Source: Enterocloster clostridioformis
GTDB taxonomy: Bacteria > Bacillota > Clostridia > Lachnospirales > Lachnospiraceae
Assembly (NCBI RefSeq): GCF_020297485.1
Contig: NZ_JAIWZC010000001.1
Coordinates: 1,054,001-1,118,000, forward strand
Length of the DNA: 64,000 nt
Direction: 5' to 3'
Below are positions 8,193-17,265 of this stretch, piece after piece. The notes beneath the pieces are model-generated. The model was given only the letters and a program-made list of their open reading frames with translations. It had not been told where the DNA came from and made no database searches. Position 1 is the first letter of the stretch. Each line of letters opens with the position of its first letter. The position numbers and the translations under genes are program-made.

Positions 8193-9938
8193 ATGGCATT
8201 TGACGGCATTACCATAGCAAACCTGGTTCATGAGTTCAAGGAAGCCCTTGGAGGCGGACGCATTTCTAAAATCGCCCAGCCTGAAAAGGACGAGCTTCTC
8301 ATAGCCATTAAAAATAACAAGGAAAATTACCGTCTTCAGATATCGGCCAGCGCAAGTCTTCCCCTTATCTACCTGACGGACAAGAACAAACCCAGTCCCA
8401 TGACAGCGCCTAATTTCTGCATGCTGCTGCGCAAGCACATCGGAAGCGCCAGAATCGTGGACATCAGCCAGCCCGGCTTAGAGCGCATCATCCAGTTCGA
8501 TCTGGAGCACTTGGACGAGATGGGGGACCTGTGCCGCAAGAAACTGATTGTGGAAATCATGGGCAAGCACAGCAACATCATTTTCTGCAGAGAGGACGGC
8601 ACTATCATCGACAGCATCAAGCATGTGTCCGCCCAGGTCAGCTCTGTCCGCGAGGTACTTCCGGGACGAGCCTACTTCATCCCCCAGACCGTTGCCAAAG
8701 AAAATCCGCTTACGGTCACTCAGGAGACCTTCCACCAGGCAGTAGGCTCCTCCTCCATGTCCGTCCAGAAAGCCCTGTACAACCATCTCACAGGCATCAG
8801 TCCCATTATGGCCGAGGAAATATGCCACCTGGCAAGCATTGACTCAGATTACGGCGCCTCAGAATTGTCTGAAACAGAACTTCTGCATCTTTACCACACC
8901 TTTTCCCTGGTGATGGAGGACGTGAAGGAAGGAAATTTTGCGCCGGCCATTGTCTTCGATGAAGGAGGCCCGGTAGAATACGCTGCCCTTCCCCTGACCT
9001 GTTACGAGGGCGGCGCTTACCACAGCCAGTCCTTCCGGTCCATGAGCCGTCTGCTGGAGGAGTACTATGCTTCCCGGGACACCATTACCAGGATCCGCCA
9101 AAAGTCCTCAGACCTGCGCCGGATAGTCCAGACATCCCTGGAACGCAACTACAAAAAATACGATTTGCAGCTGAAGCAGCTGAAAGACACTGAAAAGCGT
9201 GAAAAATACCGCATATACGGCGAACTCCTGAACACCTACGGCTATGAGCTCACCGGCGGCGAGAAATCCTTTACCTGTCTGAACTACTACACCAACGAGG
9301 AAATCACCATTCCCCTGGACACACAGCTGTCAGCAAAGGACAATGCCAAAAAGCACTTTGACAAATACAACAAATTAAAGCGCACCTATGAAGCGCTGAC
9401 AGACCTGACAAAGGAGACCAAGGCGGAAATCGACCATCTGGAATCCATCAGCTCCGCTCTCGACATAGCCCTGGCTGAAAACGACCTGGTGCAGATTAAG
9501 GAAGAGCTGACGGAGTACGGATATATCAAAAAACGCCGTTCAAGCGATAAGAAGCCGAAAATCACCAGCAAGCCCTTCCACTACATTTCCTCCGACGGCT
9601 TCCACATTTACGTGGGAAAGAACAACTACCAGAATGAGGAACTCACCTTCAAGCTGGCAACAGGCAATGACTGGTGGTTCCACGCCAAAGGCATCCCCGG
9701 CTCCCATGTCATCGTAAAGGCAGAGGGCCGCACCGACCTTCCCGACCGTCTCTTTGAAGAAGCCGGCTCCCTGGCCGCCTACTATTCCAAAGGACGTGAC
9801 AACGACAAGGTGGAAATCGACTACATCCAGAAAAAGAACATCAAAAAGGCAGCCGGAGCCGCGCCTGGATTCGTGATCTACCATACCAATTACTCTTTGG
9901 TGGCGTCGCCGGGGTGTGCGTTGAACGAGGTGGGGTGA
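8193..9938 (+). CDS. rqcH: RqcH (Rqc2/NFACT family): ribosome-associated quality control factor
   Basis: RqcH binds stalled 50S-peptidyl-tRNA complexes and directs alanine tailing of the nascent chain. The family is also annotated as fibronectin-binding protein FbpA. The 581-residue protein has the NFACT-N domain (MAFDGITIANLVHEF at the start), a long coiled-coil middle (about residues 290-440, YKKYDLQLKQLKDTEKREKY) and the NFACT-R domain with GNDWWFHAKGIPGSHVI near residue 490. Length is normal. It is monocistronic and divergent from yicC. Confidence 0.95.
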   Translation: MAFDGITIANLVHEFKEALGGGRISKIAQPEKDELLIAIKNNKENYRLQISASASLPLIYLTDKNKPSPMTAPNFCMLLRKHIGSARIVDISQPGLERIIQFDLEHLDEMGDLCRKKLIVEIMGKHSNIIFCREDGTIIDSIKHVSAQVSSVREVLPGRAYFIPQTVAKENPLTVTQETFHQAVGSSSMSVQKALYNHLTGISPIMAEEICHLASIDSDYGASELSETELLHLYHTFSLVMEDVKEGNFAPAIVFDEGGPVEYAALPLTCYEGGAYHSQSFRSMSRLLEEYYASRDTITRIRQKSSDLRRIVQTSLERNYKKYDLQLKQLKDTEKREKYRIYGELLNTYGYELTGGEKSFTCLNYYTNEEITIPLDTQLSAKDNAKKHFDKYNKLKRTYEALTDLTKETKAEIDHLESISSALDIALAENDLVQIKEELTEYGYIKKRRSSDKKPKITSKPFHYISSDGFHIYVGKNNYQNEELTFKLATGNDWWFHAKGIPGSHVIVKAEGRTDLPDRLFEEAGSLAAYYSKGRDNDKVEIDYIQKKNIKKAAGAAPGFVIYHTNYSLVASPGCALNEVG

Positions 9939-9963
9939 TTTGGATTTGAATTTTGGTGGGTGA

Positions 9964-10550
9964 GGGTACGTCCGCGGAGAGGGAGAGGCGGACCGTGTAT
10001 CTCTCCCGCCAAGTTTATAAATCCCAATCAGCCGGGTATAGACAGATGCTTGAGTTTAGGTTTCTCAACTTGAGGTGTCACTTTATTGTTTTATTGTACT
10101 CAAACAGAATGGGTGGCCTTCGGGGTCGAACATTACGGTTGAGGTGTCAAAATATTGGACTTCCGACTTGGTGGCGCCGCAGTTCAGGGCGTGGGAAACG
10201 GCTTGATTCAGGTCCTGGACATAAAAATCCATATGGGCCATCTGCTGTTGTCTGCCCTTTTTTCAGGGCCAGACAGGCGGGATATAATCTTCCACTTCCT
10301 GAAAAGCCAGAATCCATCCCTGATGCGAGCGCAACCCCGCCCATCCATTACCGGAGAGCACCTTCTCCCATCCAAGCAGCTCCACATAAAAATCCGCTAA
10401 CGCATCCGCATCCTTCAATCGTAAGCAAATCCCGCAATTTCACGAATCATTACGACCATCCTATCTCTGCAAACAATTCAATTCTTCCTTTGCTTTTTTC
10501 TCATGTGGCGGCCGGAGGACACAGCCCTGCCCCTCCCCACGGACGTACCC
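9964..10550. repeat. Inverted repeat pair flanking the VOC pseudogene
   Basis: GGGTACGTCCG at 9964-9974 is matched exactly by its reverse complement at 10540-10550. The match extends imperfectly inward through GAGGG/CCCTC (9964-9985 against 10530-10550). The pair brackets a dead gene, as the ends of a small mobile cassette might, but no transposase or target duplication was seen. The bases from 9939 to the pseudogene, and from 10451 to the rpsU terminator, hold nothing else I can support. Confidence 0.45.
10083..10450 (-). pseudogene. VOC (glyoxalase/bleomycin-resistance) family protein, broken
   Basis: On the minus strand a VOC-fold protein can be read as two halves of one frame. The first half runs LKDADALADFYVELLGWEKV to a PPVWP motif, then a TGA at 10263-10265 stands where this family usually has Trp. 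The same frame continues with MAHMDFYVQDLNQAVSHAL and ends MFDPEGHPFCLSTIKQ at 10083. The likely ATG (10450, MIREIAG) is in another frame, so a one-base shift near 10437 is also needed. Two independent lesions make this a pseudogene, not a recoded gene. The frame and motifs are seen directly; the family is from memory of VOC proteins. Confidence 0.8.
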
Positions 10551-10564
10551 CACAGCCATAACAT

Positions 10565-10617
10565 TAAAAAACAAAAAACAACTGCCTGCCATAATTTCTT
10601 ACGACAGCCAGTTGATT
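10565..10617 (-). terminator. Rho-independent terminator of rpsU
   Basis: On the minus strand, CAACTGGCTG and CAGGCAGTTG form a stem with one mismatch, followed by a T-rich tail (TTTTTTGTTTTTT). Confidence 0.75.
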
Positions 10618-10651
10618 TTCCATTACATTAACACCTAATCCAACCAGTGAA

Positions 10652-10828
10652 TTAGTTGTACTTACGCTTACGAGCAGCTTCAGACTTTTTCTTACGTCTT
10701 ACGCTTGGCTTCTCGTAATGCTCTCTCTTACGAATTTCCTGCTGAATGCCAGCCTTTGCACAGTTTCTTTTGAATCTGCGTAAAGCACTGTCTAAGCTCT
10801 CGTTATCTTTAACAATTACGTTTGACAT
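10652..10828 (-). CDS. rpsU: 30S ribosomal protein S21
   Basis: A 58-residue basic protein: [20 protein letters not shown] at the N-terminus, then the conserved [19 protein letters not shown] segment and a Lys/Arg-rich tail. This is a typical S21, a small-subunit protein near the 16S 3' end that helps initiation. The ATG follows a purine-rich leader with GGAGG. It has its own promoter and terminator, so it is a monocistronic unit. Confidence 0.96.
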   Translation of the reverse strand: MSNVIVKDNESLDSALRRFKRNCAKAGIQQEIRKREHYEKPSVRRKKKSEAARKRKYN

Positions 10829-10903
10829 CGCTCACACCTAACCTCCCTCCAGTTGTGTAATTGTGCATAATACAACTGTTTGGGTATTTTTAGCACTGCT
10901 ATG

Positions 10904-10931
10904 ATTATAGCATAAAAATACCGTACGTCAA
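10904..10931 (-). promoter_or_regulatory. SigA-type promoter of rpsU
   Basis: Minus strand TTGACG - 16 bases - TATAAT, about 75 bases upstream of the rpsU ATG, in the gap after alaS. Confidence 0.85.
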
Positions 10932-10982
10932 GAATTTTTTTATAATTCTTACATTTATTTTTAAATTTTATCTGCACATGTA

Positions 10983-13646
10983 CTATTTTGTCTGTTCTTC
11001 CACTGTCTCAACCGCTTTTTTAAGAGCATCGTCGATACCTGCCGGATTCTTGCCGCCGGCCTGGGCCATGTTGGGACGGCCGCCGCCGCCGCCGCCCACA
11101 AGACCAGCTATGGCCTTAATCAGGTTTCCTGCATGAGCTCCCTTTTTCTGGGCTGAGTCTGTGGCTGTTGCCATCAGGTTCACCTTGCCGTCCTGCTCGC
11201 AGGCCAGTACAATGACGCCTTCTCCCAGCTTGTCCTTTAACTGGTCGCCTAAGTTTCTCATGCCGTTCATGTCCACTCCGGTTACTTTGGCTGCCAGAAC
11301 CTTAAGTCCGTTTACTTCCTTGACCTGGCTCATAACATCTCCCAAGGAGTCATTGGCAAGCTTGCTCTTAAGCTTCTCATTTTCGGAGTGAAGGGTCTTA
11401 ATTTCTTCCAGAAGGGACTGTATCTTGGAAGTCAGCGCGGACGGTGTTGTCTTGGCTGTCCTGGCCGCCTCCTGAAGCTCCTCTTCCACCTCCTGATAAT
11501 GTTTCATAAGCCCCTCGGATGTAAGCGCCTCAATACGCCTTACACCGGCGGCAATACCAGCCTCGGAAATAATCTTAAAATATGCAATGGTGCCTGTATT
11601 TAGCACATGGGTGCCGCCGCAGAGCTCTGTGGAGAAATCTCCCATGCGCACCACGCGGACCTTATCTCCGTATTTTTCACCGAACAGAGCCATGGCTCCT
11701 GTTTTCTTGGCCTCCTCCAGTGTCATAACCTGGGTGACTACCGGAAGGGATGCCTGGATTTCCTGGTTCACCAGCTCCTCCACCTTCTTAATCTCATCCG
11801 GTGTCATGGCTGAAAAATGGGTAAAGTCAAAACGCAGCCTGCCCGCATCCACATAGGAACCTGCCTGCTCCACATGGTCTCCCAATACCTTGCGCAGAGC
11901 CTTCTGAAGCAGATGGGTGGCGCTGTGGTTCTTGCATGTAAGAGCGCGGTTGTGGGCGCAGACAGACAGGGTCACGGTTTCCCCTACCTGGAACATGCCT
12001 TTTGTCATGACTCCCACATGGCCTACCTTGCCGCCCTGAAGATGTATGGTATCCTCTACCTTAAAGGAGCCGTTTTCATTGGAAATAACACCTGTATCTC
12101 CCTGCTGGCCGCCCATGGTTCCGTAAAACGGGGTCTGCTCCACGATGATGGTACCCTTCTGTCCGTCTGTAAGGGCCTGTACCAGCTCGTCTTCCGTGGT
12201 CAGTACAGTCACCCTGGAATCAGCCGTCAGTCTGTCATAACCAATGAATTCAGTGGTAACAGATGGATCGATGGACTGGTATACAGTCACGTCGGCCCCC
12301 ATGTAATTGGTAGTCTTGCGGGCCTTTCTGGCCTTTTCCTTCTGCTCCTTCATGGCTGCGGCAAAGCCGTCCTCATCCACGGTGCAGCCTCTCTCTTCCA
12401 AAATTTCCTTGGTGAGATCCAGAGGGAATCCATAGGTGTCATACAGCTTGAAAGCATTGGCTCCGGAAAGACACTTATTTCCGGTTTTCTGCATCTCATC
12501 CTCCATCTCACCCAGGATGCTAAGTCCCTGGTCAATGGTCTTGTTGAACTTTTCCTCTTCCTCGGACAGTACCTTAAAAATCATGGCCTGCTTTTCTTCC
12601 AGCTCAGGATAGCCGTCCTTGGACAATTCGATGACTGTCTCGGAAAGACCGGCCAGGAACCTGCCTTCAATCCCCAGCTTTCTCCCATGGCGGGCAGCAC
12701 GGCGCAGGAGGCGGCGCAGCACATAGCCCCTTCCCTCGTTGGACGGCATGATTCCGTCTGAAATCATGAAGGTACAGGACTTAACATGGTCTGTAACAAT
12801 GCGCAGGGACACATCTGTCTCGTGGTCCTTCTGATATTCTGTATGCGCAAGCTCGCAGACCCTGTCCAAAAGCGCCTTGTTGGTGTCAACGGTGAACAGG
12901 GAGTCAACGCCCTGAACCACCACAGCCAGACGCTCCAGGCCCATGCCCGTATCAATATTCTTATGCTCCAGCTCTGTATAATGACCATGTCCGTCATTGT
13001 CGAACTGGGTAAATACATTGTTCCATACCTCAATATAGCGGTCGCAGTCACAGCCCACCGTACATCCGGGTTTTCCGCAGCCAAATGCCTCGCCTCTGTC
13101 GTAATATACCTCTGAGCAAGGACCGCAGGGGCCTGAGCCGTGCTCCCAGAAGTTGTCCTCCTTGCCGAACTTGAAGATGCGCTCAGCCGGAATCCCGATT
13201 TCCCTGTTCCAGATGCCGAATGCCTCATCGTCATCCAGGTACACGCTGGGATACAGCCTGTCCGGGTCCAGTCCCACCACATCGGTCAGAAATTCCCAGG
13301 TCCAGTGGATGGCTTCTGTTTTAAAATAATCCCCAAAAGAGAAATTACCCAGCATCTCGAAAAAGGTGCCGTGACGGGCTGTCTTTCCTATATTCTCAAT
13401 GTCACCGGTGCGGATACACTTCTGGCAGGTGGTAACCCTCTTCCTGGGCGGAATCTCCTGTCCTGTGAAATATGGCTTCAGGGGAGCCATACCGGAATTG
13501 ATTAAAAGCAGGCTGTTATCATTATGCGGCACCAGTGAAAAGCTCTTCATTGCCAGATGGCCCTTGCTCTCAAAAAATTCAAGGAACATCCGGCGAAGCT
13601 CGTTCACGCCGCGGTACTGTGGTTCTTTCACTTTATTTTCCTCCAT
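10983..13646 (-). CDS. alaS: Alanyl-tRNA synthetase
   Basis: Charges tRNA-Ala and edits mischarged Ser/Gly. The 887 residues include the class II catalytic domain (RRMFLEFFESKGH near residue 20, motif 2 region TTCQKCIRTGDIENIG near 90). The editing domain has the zinc ligands HSATH near 573 and CGGTH near 674. A coiled coil follows, then the C-terminal oligomerisation domain with a Gly-rich segment (VGGGGGGRPNMAQAGG). Length fits the family (about 875). It has its own promoter; I saw no T-box in the short leader. Confidence 0.98.
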   Translation of the reverse strand: MEENKVKEPQYRGVNELRRMFLEFFESKGHLAMKSFSLVPHNDNSLLLINSGMAPLKPYFTGQEIPPRKRVTTCQKCIRTGDIENIGKTARHGTFFEMLGNFSFGDYFKTEAIHWTWEFLTDVVGLDPDRLYPSVYLDDDEAFGIWNREIGIPAERIFKFGKEDNFWEHGSGPCGPCSEVYYDRGEAFGCGKPGCTVGCDCDRYIEVWNNVFTQFDNDGHGHYTELEHKNIDTGMGLERLAVVVQGVDSLFTVDTNKALLDRVCELAHTEYQKDHETDVSLRIVTDHVKSCTFMISDGIMPSNEGRGYVLRRLLRRAARHGRKLGIEGRFLAGLSETVIELSKDGYPELEEKQAMIFKVLSEEEEKFNKTIDQGLSILGEMEDEMQKTGNKCLSGANAFKLYDTYGFPLDLTKEILEERGCTVDEDGFAAAMKEQKEKARKARKTTNYMGADVTVYQSIDPSVTTEFIGYDRLTADSRVTVLTTEDELVQALTDGQKGTIIVEQTPFYGTMGGQQGDTGVISNENGSFKVEDTIHLQGGKVGHVGVMTKGMFQVGETVTLSVCAHNRALTCKNHSATHLLQKALRKVLGDHVEQAGSYVDAGRLRFDFTHFSAMTPDEIKKVEELVNQEIQASLPVVTQVMTLEEAKKTGAMALFGEKYGDKVRVVRMGDFSTELCGGTHVLNTGTIAYFKIISEAGIAAGVRRIEALTSEGLMKHYQEVEEELQEAARTAKTTPSALTSKIQSLLEEIKTLHSENEKLKSKLANDSLGDVMSQVKEVNGLKVLAAKVTGVDMNGMRNLGDQLKDKLGEGVIVLACEQDGKVNLMATATDSAQKKGAHAGNLIKAIAGLVGGGGGGRPNMAQAGGKNPAGIDDALKKAVETVEEQTK

Positions 13647-13672
13647 ATCATTGCTCTCATTACATAACCGTC

Positions 13673-13701
13673 ATTTTACCATAACGCTATATAATTATCA
13701 A
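13673..13701 (-). promoter_or_regulatory. SigA-type promoter of alaS
   Basis: Minus strand TTGATA - 17 bases - TAAAAT. The leader between it and the alaS ATG is under 30 bases, too short for a T-box. Confidence 0.7.
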
Positions 13702-13711
13702 GACTGTCTTA

Positions 13712-13760
13712 ACAAAAAAGAAAGGGAAAACCAATGATTTTCCATTGTTTTTCCCTCTTA
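13712..13760 (-). terminator. Rho-independent terminator of the LprI-domain gene
   Basis: Minus strand stem AGGGAAAAACAATG with CATTGGTTTTCCCT (one bulge each side), followed by TTCTTTTTTG. Confidence 0.8.
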
Positions 13761-13813
13761 CCCGCAATTTTCAGTCCCCGTCATACGGACTGTTCTTTCC
13801 ATGCCTTCGCCTG

Positions 13814-14773
13814 CTACGGCAATGCCGTTTGGGAAGAATCCTCATCCTCGTAGAACACCCCGTTGGCCTCCTCATAGCGGCCTGCCAGCTCGTAAGCCCT
13901 GTCCCTAGTCAGACTGACCAATGCGGCCGCATAACTGATTCCCTCCATGGATCCGCTGTTTCTGCCCGAACTCTCCGCCGCCCTGGCATCCCTGTTCTTA
14001 AGCCATTCCTGCTGTTCGGAAGCCAGCTTTGCCGCATCCTCCTGGGACAGCATCTCCATCAGCGCATTGTAAATGGAATTCAGCTCTCCTTCCCACAGCT
14101 TAAGCTCTGTCTCCGCTGAGGTTTTGATGGAATATACATTGGAATCCGTTTCCTCCTCCCGCATCTTAAGGATCTGGGTGTCCAAATCCTCCAGGCGTTT
14201 ACGGTAGTCTACAATAAGACTTGCCTTGTACTCCCTGGTCCTGGCTCCTGTGAGAGGGGAAATAGGCATATCCTTTTCCGAAGCAGTTTCCGAAACAGCG
14301 GCTCCCTCACCTGCACCGGCGGATCCGGCAGTATCCGAAGCCATCGTCTCCTCAGCGGCATCCGCCATTGCCGGAGCTGCATGGTCCGAAGGAAAGGCCC
14401 CCGCTGCCTCTGCTGCCGAAGCCGCTGCGTAAGCTGCGTTTCCAGGATCTGCACTTCCGGGACCTGCATCTCCCGATGCAGCGTTTCCTGAAGCTGCATT
14501 CCCAGGTCCCGCATCTCCCGTCATCCTGCGCTCCGCAGGTGTTGCGGGCGCTGCCCTGCCAGCCGCCATACCTGCATCCGCCCCGCCCGTTTCTGTATCC
14601 AGCTGTCCCAAAGCCGGGGCAAAGGATGACGCCGCCGTCTCTTCTGCCCCTGCTGTAATCTCAGCCATCATGGCTGCTCCCTGGCTGTTCACATAGTATT
14701 TGGTATAGTGGGTAACACCAGTTCCTATGACCAGGATACAGCCAATTACAATCCATATCCTTTTTTCTTTCAT
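13814..14773 (-). CDS. Membrane-anchored LprI/DUF1311-like protein with Ala/Gly-rich linker
   Basis: A hydrophobic segment at residues 5-24 (IWIVIGCILVIGTGV) looks like an N-terminal anchor or uncleaved signal. Residues about 70-165 are low complexity, with short repeats on GNAASG/GDAGPG that may be mutation-prone. The C-terminal domain (about 185-305) has the LprI-type pattern: LNSIYNALMEMLS, then EQQEWLKNRDARA, ending with a helix ALVSLTRDRAYEL. LprI is a lysozyme inhibitor in mycobacteria; in Clostridia the role is unknown. It sits between alaS and rnhA with its own terminator. Confidence 0.75.
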   Translation of the reverse strand: MKEKRIWIVIGCILVIGTGVTHYTKYYVNSQGAAMMAEITAGAEETAASSFAPALGQLDTETGGADAGMAAGRAAPATPAERRMTGDAGPGNAASGNAASGDAGPGSADPGNAAYAAASAAEAAGAFPSDHAAPAMADAAEETMASDTAGSAGAGEGAAVSETASEKDMPISPLTGARTREYKASLIVDYRKRLEDLDTQILKMREEETDSNVYSIKTSAETELKLWEGELNSIYNALMEMLSQEDAAKLASEQQEWLKNRDARAAESSGRNSGSMEGISYAAALVSLTRDRAYELAGRYEEANGVFYEDEDSSQTALP

Positions 14774-14899
14774 CGCAACACATCCCTGCCATAATCATGT
14801 ATTAACCTTATCACAAAAAAGGAAGAAAAGAAACACGAAGATAAAAGGAGTAATAGATTGTAAGAGATATGTAAGAAAATCAGGAACAGATACAAATGC

Positions 14900-14965
14900 A
14901 AAAAAAGCGCCGCATCCCCTGCTCCGAACGTAAGCCAGGGTTAAGCAGCGCCTTCCCGCTTTTAA
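14900..14965 (-). terminator. Probable terminator downstream of rnhA
   Basis: Minus strand: a long imperfect hairpin with GCGC and CCCTG/CAGGG pairings, ending in GCGGCGC followed by TTTTTTT. The rest of the gap up to the LprI-domain gene (14774-14899) shows nothing further. Confidence 0.5.
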
Positions 14966-14987
14966 ACTGTATCAGGGTGAAGCTTAT

Positions 14988-15470
14988 TTATGCCTCCAGC
15001 CCCTGGTCTGTCATCAGATTCTCACCATCTGCCGCAGAGGTGGCCAGGGCATCGCATTTCTCATTTTCAGGATGGCCTGCATGTCCTTTTACCCAGATGA
15101 ATTTTACCTGGTGGGGTTCCTTTGCCTTTAGCAGGCGTTTCCAGAGGTCGATATTCTTAACCGGCCCGCTTTTTCCCCTGTTCCACCCCTTTGTCACCCA
15201 GCTGTCAATCCAATGCTGGTTAAACGCATCTGTCAGGTATTTGGAATCCGAATATAATTCCACCTGGCACGGCCTGTTTAACGCCTCCAGCCCTACAATA
15301 GCAGCCATCAGCTCCATCCGGTTGTTGGTGGTGCGTACATACCCGCCGGACATAGTCTTCTCATGAAGCTGGCCGCTGCTGTCCATAAAATGAAGCACTG
15401 TCCCGTAACCGCCCGGACCGTCAGGATTTCCCCTGGCAGAACCGTCTGTGTAAATCTGTACTTTCGTCAT
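14988..15470 (-). CDS. rnhA: Ribonuclease HI
   Basis: Degrades RNA in RNA-DNA hybrids. The carboxylate set is complete: D9 in YTDGSARGNP, E53 in NNRMEL, D75 in YSDSKY, D140 in EKCDALA, with the mobile-loop His in the KGHAGH segment (about 130-133). At 160 residues it matches single-domain RNase HI. CAGGAG lies ten bases before the ATG. It follows the metallo-hydrolase gene by 27 bases and probably shares its transcript. A separate rnhB lies at 32747-33409. Confidence 0.96.
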   Translation of the reverse strand: MTKVQIYTDGSARGNPDGPGGYGTVLHFMDSSGQLHEKTMSGGYVRTTNNRMELMAAIVGLEALNRPCQVELYSDSKYLTDAFNQHWIDSWVTKGWNRGKSGPVKNIDLWKRLLKAKEPHQVKFIWVKGHAGHPENEKCDALATSAADGENLMTDQGLEA

Positions 15471-15497
15471 GTGTCAAAATCTCCTGTCAGTAACATT

Positions 15498-17099
15498 CTA
15501 TCTGTCCCATTTATCGCACAGGGCAAGAATCTGTTCCGTAAAACGGGTCAAGTCCTTATTAGCGCCGCCCTCATTGCGGTGAATCACATCAAGCAGCATC
15601 TTGCCCGCATCCACCAGCCTGGTGTAAACACCGCTGGCCCTGCGTTTGGCGGCAGTCTCCTTCTTAATTAGAACACCCTCTGTCTCTTTAATCCAGAAGC
15701 CTTTTATGAGGTCAAACTGGGAACCGGAAAAAGGCGCCTTGGCTGCCAGTTTCAGCTGGGTATTCAGCACATCCGTAAAGGATACGCAGGATTCCTCGCT
15801 TCCATGGACCACAAACACATAGTCCGGCTTTTTCTCAAATGCGGATATCCAGGTGATAAGCCCGTCCCTGTCCGCATGGCCGCTGATACCCTCCATGGTT
15901 TCTATATGGGCCCGCACATCAATTTCCTCTCCAAATATCTTCACGGTCTGAGCCCCGTCCTGAAGAATCCGCCCTAGGGTTCCCTCTGCCTGGTATCCCG
16001 CGAACACAACGGAACACTCCGGCCTCCACAGATTATGTTTCAGGTGGTGGCGTATACGGCCCGCATCACACATGCCTGCCGCTGATATGATGACCTTGGG
16101 CGTCATGTCAAAGTTTATGTTCTTGGATTCCTCACTGGTAATGGAGAGCTTCAGTCCCGGAAAATCAATGGGGTTGATTCCACGTTCCACCAGAGCTTTT
16201 GTCTCCCCGTCATAGCACTCCAGCATATTGTCCTTAAACACGTGGGTGGCTTCCACGGCCAGAGGGCTGTCTACGTAAACCTCAAAGCTGTCATGGCCGG
16301 TCACAAGCCTTTCTTCCTTAATATGGCGTATCAGATACAGAAGCTCCTGGGTACGTCCCACTGCAAAGGCCGGTATGACCACATTTCCCTGCCGGTCCAG
16401 GGTCTCCTGAATGATTCTGGCCAGACTGTCCACATGGTTTACATCCTTTTTGTGGTAGCGGTTTCCGTAGGTGGCCTCCATCACCACGTAATCTGCCTCC
16501 GTAATATACTGGGGATCACGGATCAGGGGCTTATTCTTGTTTCCAATGTCGCCGGAAAATACGATTTTTTTCTTGCCGGCGCCCTCAGTGGCCCATATCT
16601 CTATGGAAGCAGACCCCAGTAGATGTCCCACATCCGTAAAGCGCAGGGTCAGGTTGTCATTGAGCTTAAATACCTGCCCATACGCCACACCCTCAAAATG
16701 CTTAAGCACATCCTCAGCGTCCTGCATGGTATAGAGGGCTTCCACCTCACCCCTGCCGGCACGGCGCGCCTTCCGGTTTTTCCACTCAGCTTCCATCTCC
16801 TGTATGTGGGCGCTGTCCTTAAGCATGATGTTGCACAGGTCAGCGGTGGCATAGGTGGTTATAACCTGGCCCCTGAATCCCCTGGCGTGAATCCACGGAA
16901 GCATACCCGCATGGTCAATATGCGCATGCGTCAGAAGCACATAGTCAATCTCATGATACCCCACGGGCAGCTCCGCATTCTGGTATATGTTATTTCCCTG
17001 TTCCATACCGCAGTCTATAAGCACCTTGGTATTTCCCACCTCCAGAAAATGACAGCTGCCCGTTACCTCATGGTCGGCACCGATAAATGTAAGTCTCAT
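15498..17099 (-). CDS. MBL-fold beta-CASP ribonuclease-like metallo-hydrolase
   Basis: Zinc-dependent hydrolase of the RNA-processing beta-CASP/RMMBL group (CPSF/YSH1-like, distinct from RNase J). The motif HAHIDHAG gives H58, H60, D62 and H63. Further metal ligands are in DVGHLLGSA and FSGDIG. The beta-CASP part has FAVGRTQELLYLI, and the RMMBL motif lies near ISGHADRDGL. The start at 17099 (MRLTF) puts GGAGGGG nine bases away; the ATG two codons upstream is too close to it. Substrate unknown; RNA is inferred from the family. Confidence 0.88.
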   Translation of the reverse strand: MRLTFIGADHEVTGSCHFLEVGNTKVLIDCGMEQGNNIYQNAELPVGYHEIDYVLLTHAHIDHAGMLPWIHARGFRGQVITTYATADLCNIMLKDSAHIQEMEAEWKNRKARRAGRGEVEALYTMQDAEDVLKHFEGVAYGQVFKLNDNLTLRFTDVGHLLGSASIEIWATEGAGKKKIVFSGDIGNKNKPLIRDPQYITEADYVVMEATYGNRYHKKDVNHVDSLARIIQETLDRQGNVVIPAFAVGRTQELLYLIRHIKEERLVTGHDSFEVYVDSPLAVEATHVFKDNMLECYDGETKALVERGINPIDFPGLKLSITSEESKNINFDMTPKVIISAAGMCDAGRIRHHLKHNLWRPECSVVFAGYQAEGTLGRILQDGAQTVKIFGEEIDVRAHIETMEGISGHADRDGLITWISAFEKKPDYVFVVHGSEESCVSFTDVLNTQLKLAAKAPFSGSQFDLIKGFWIKETEGVLIKKETAAKRRASGVYTRLVDAGKMLLDVIHRNEGGANKDLTRFTEQILALCDKWDR

Positions 17100-17137
17100 C
17101 TGCATTCTCCCCTCCGAGTATAATATAGTCTTGCCTC

Positions 17138-17151
17138 ACAGAATATTCTGT
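17138..17151. promoter_or_regulatory. Perfect 14-bp palindrome, candidate operator
   Basis: ACAGAATATTCTGT lies in the short leader of the metallo-hydrolase gene, just after the expected transcription start. Its position suits a repressor site, but I cannot name the regulator. Confidence 0.4.
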
Positions 17152-17164
17152 CAATTATGGCTAC

Positions 17165-17193
17165 AGTATATCATAATCCCCATAAGAATGCAA
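17165..17193 (-). promoter_or_regulatory. SigA-type promoter of the metallo-hydrolase gene
   Basis: Minus strand TTGCAT - 17 bases - TATACT, about 66 bases before the chosen ATG. Confidence 0.7.
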
Positions 17194-17265
17194 ATCGCAT
17201 TGTAATATTTGCACAATTTTCTGTAAACAGTCCTTTTCTCAACATGCAAACCATTGTTGACGATT

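Noticed and set aside
10263..10265. TGA in the VOC pseudogene as a possible selenocysteine codon
   Set aside because: The family has Trp there, no suitable hairpin was seen, and a separate frameshift already breaks the gene.
9953..10561. Long plus-strand frames over the VOC pseudogene region
   Set aside because: They are Pro/Arg-rich antisense shadows; the minus strand carries the recognisable VOC motifs.
13647..13672. T-box riboswitch upstream of alaS
   Set aside because: The promoter lies so close to the gene that the leader is too short, and no T-box core sequence was seen.
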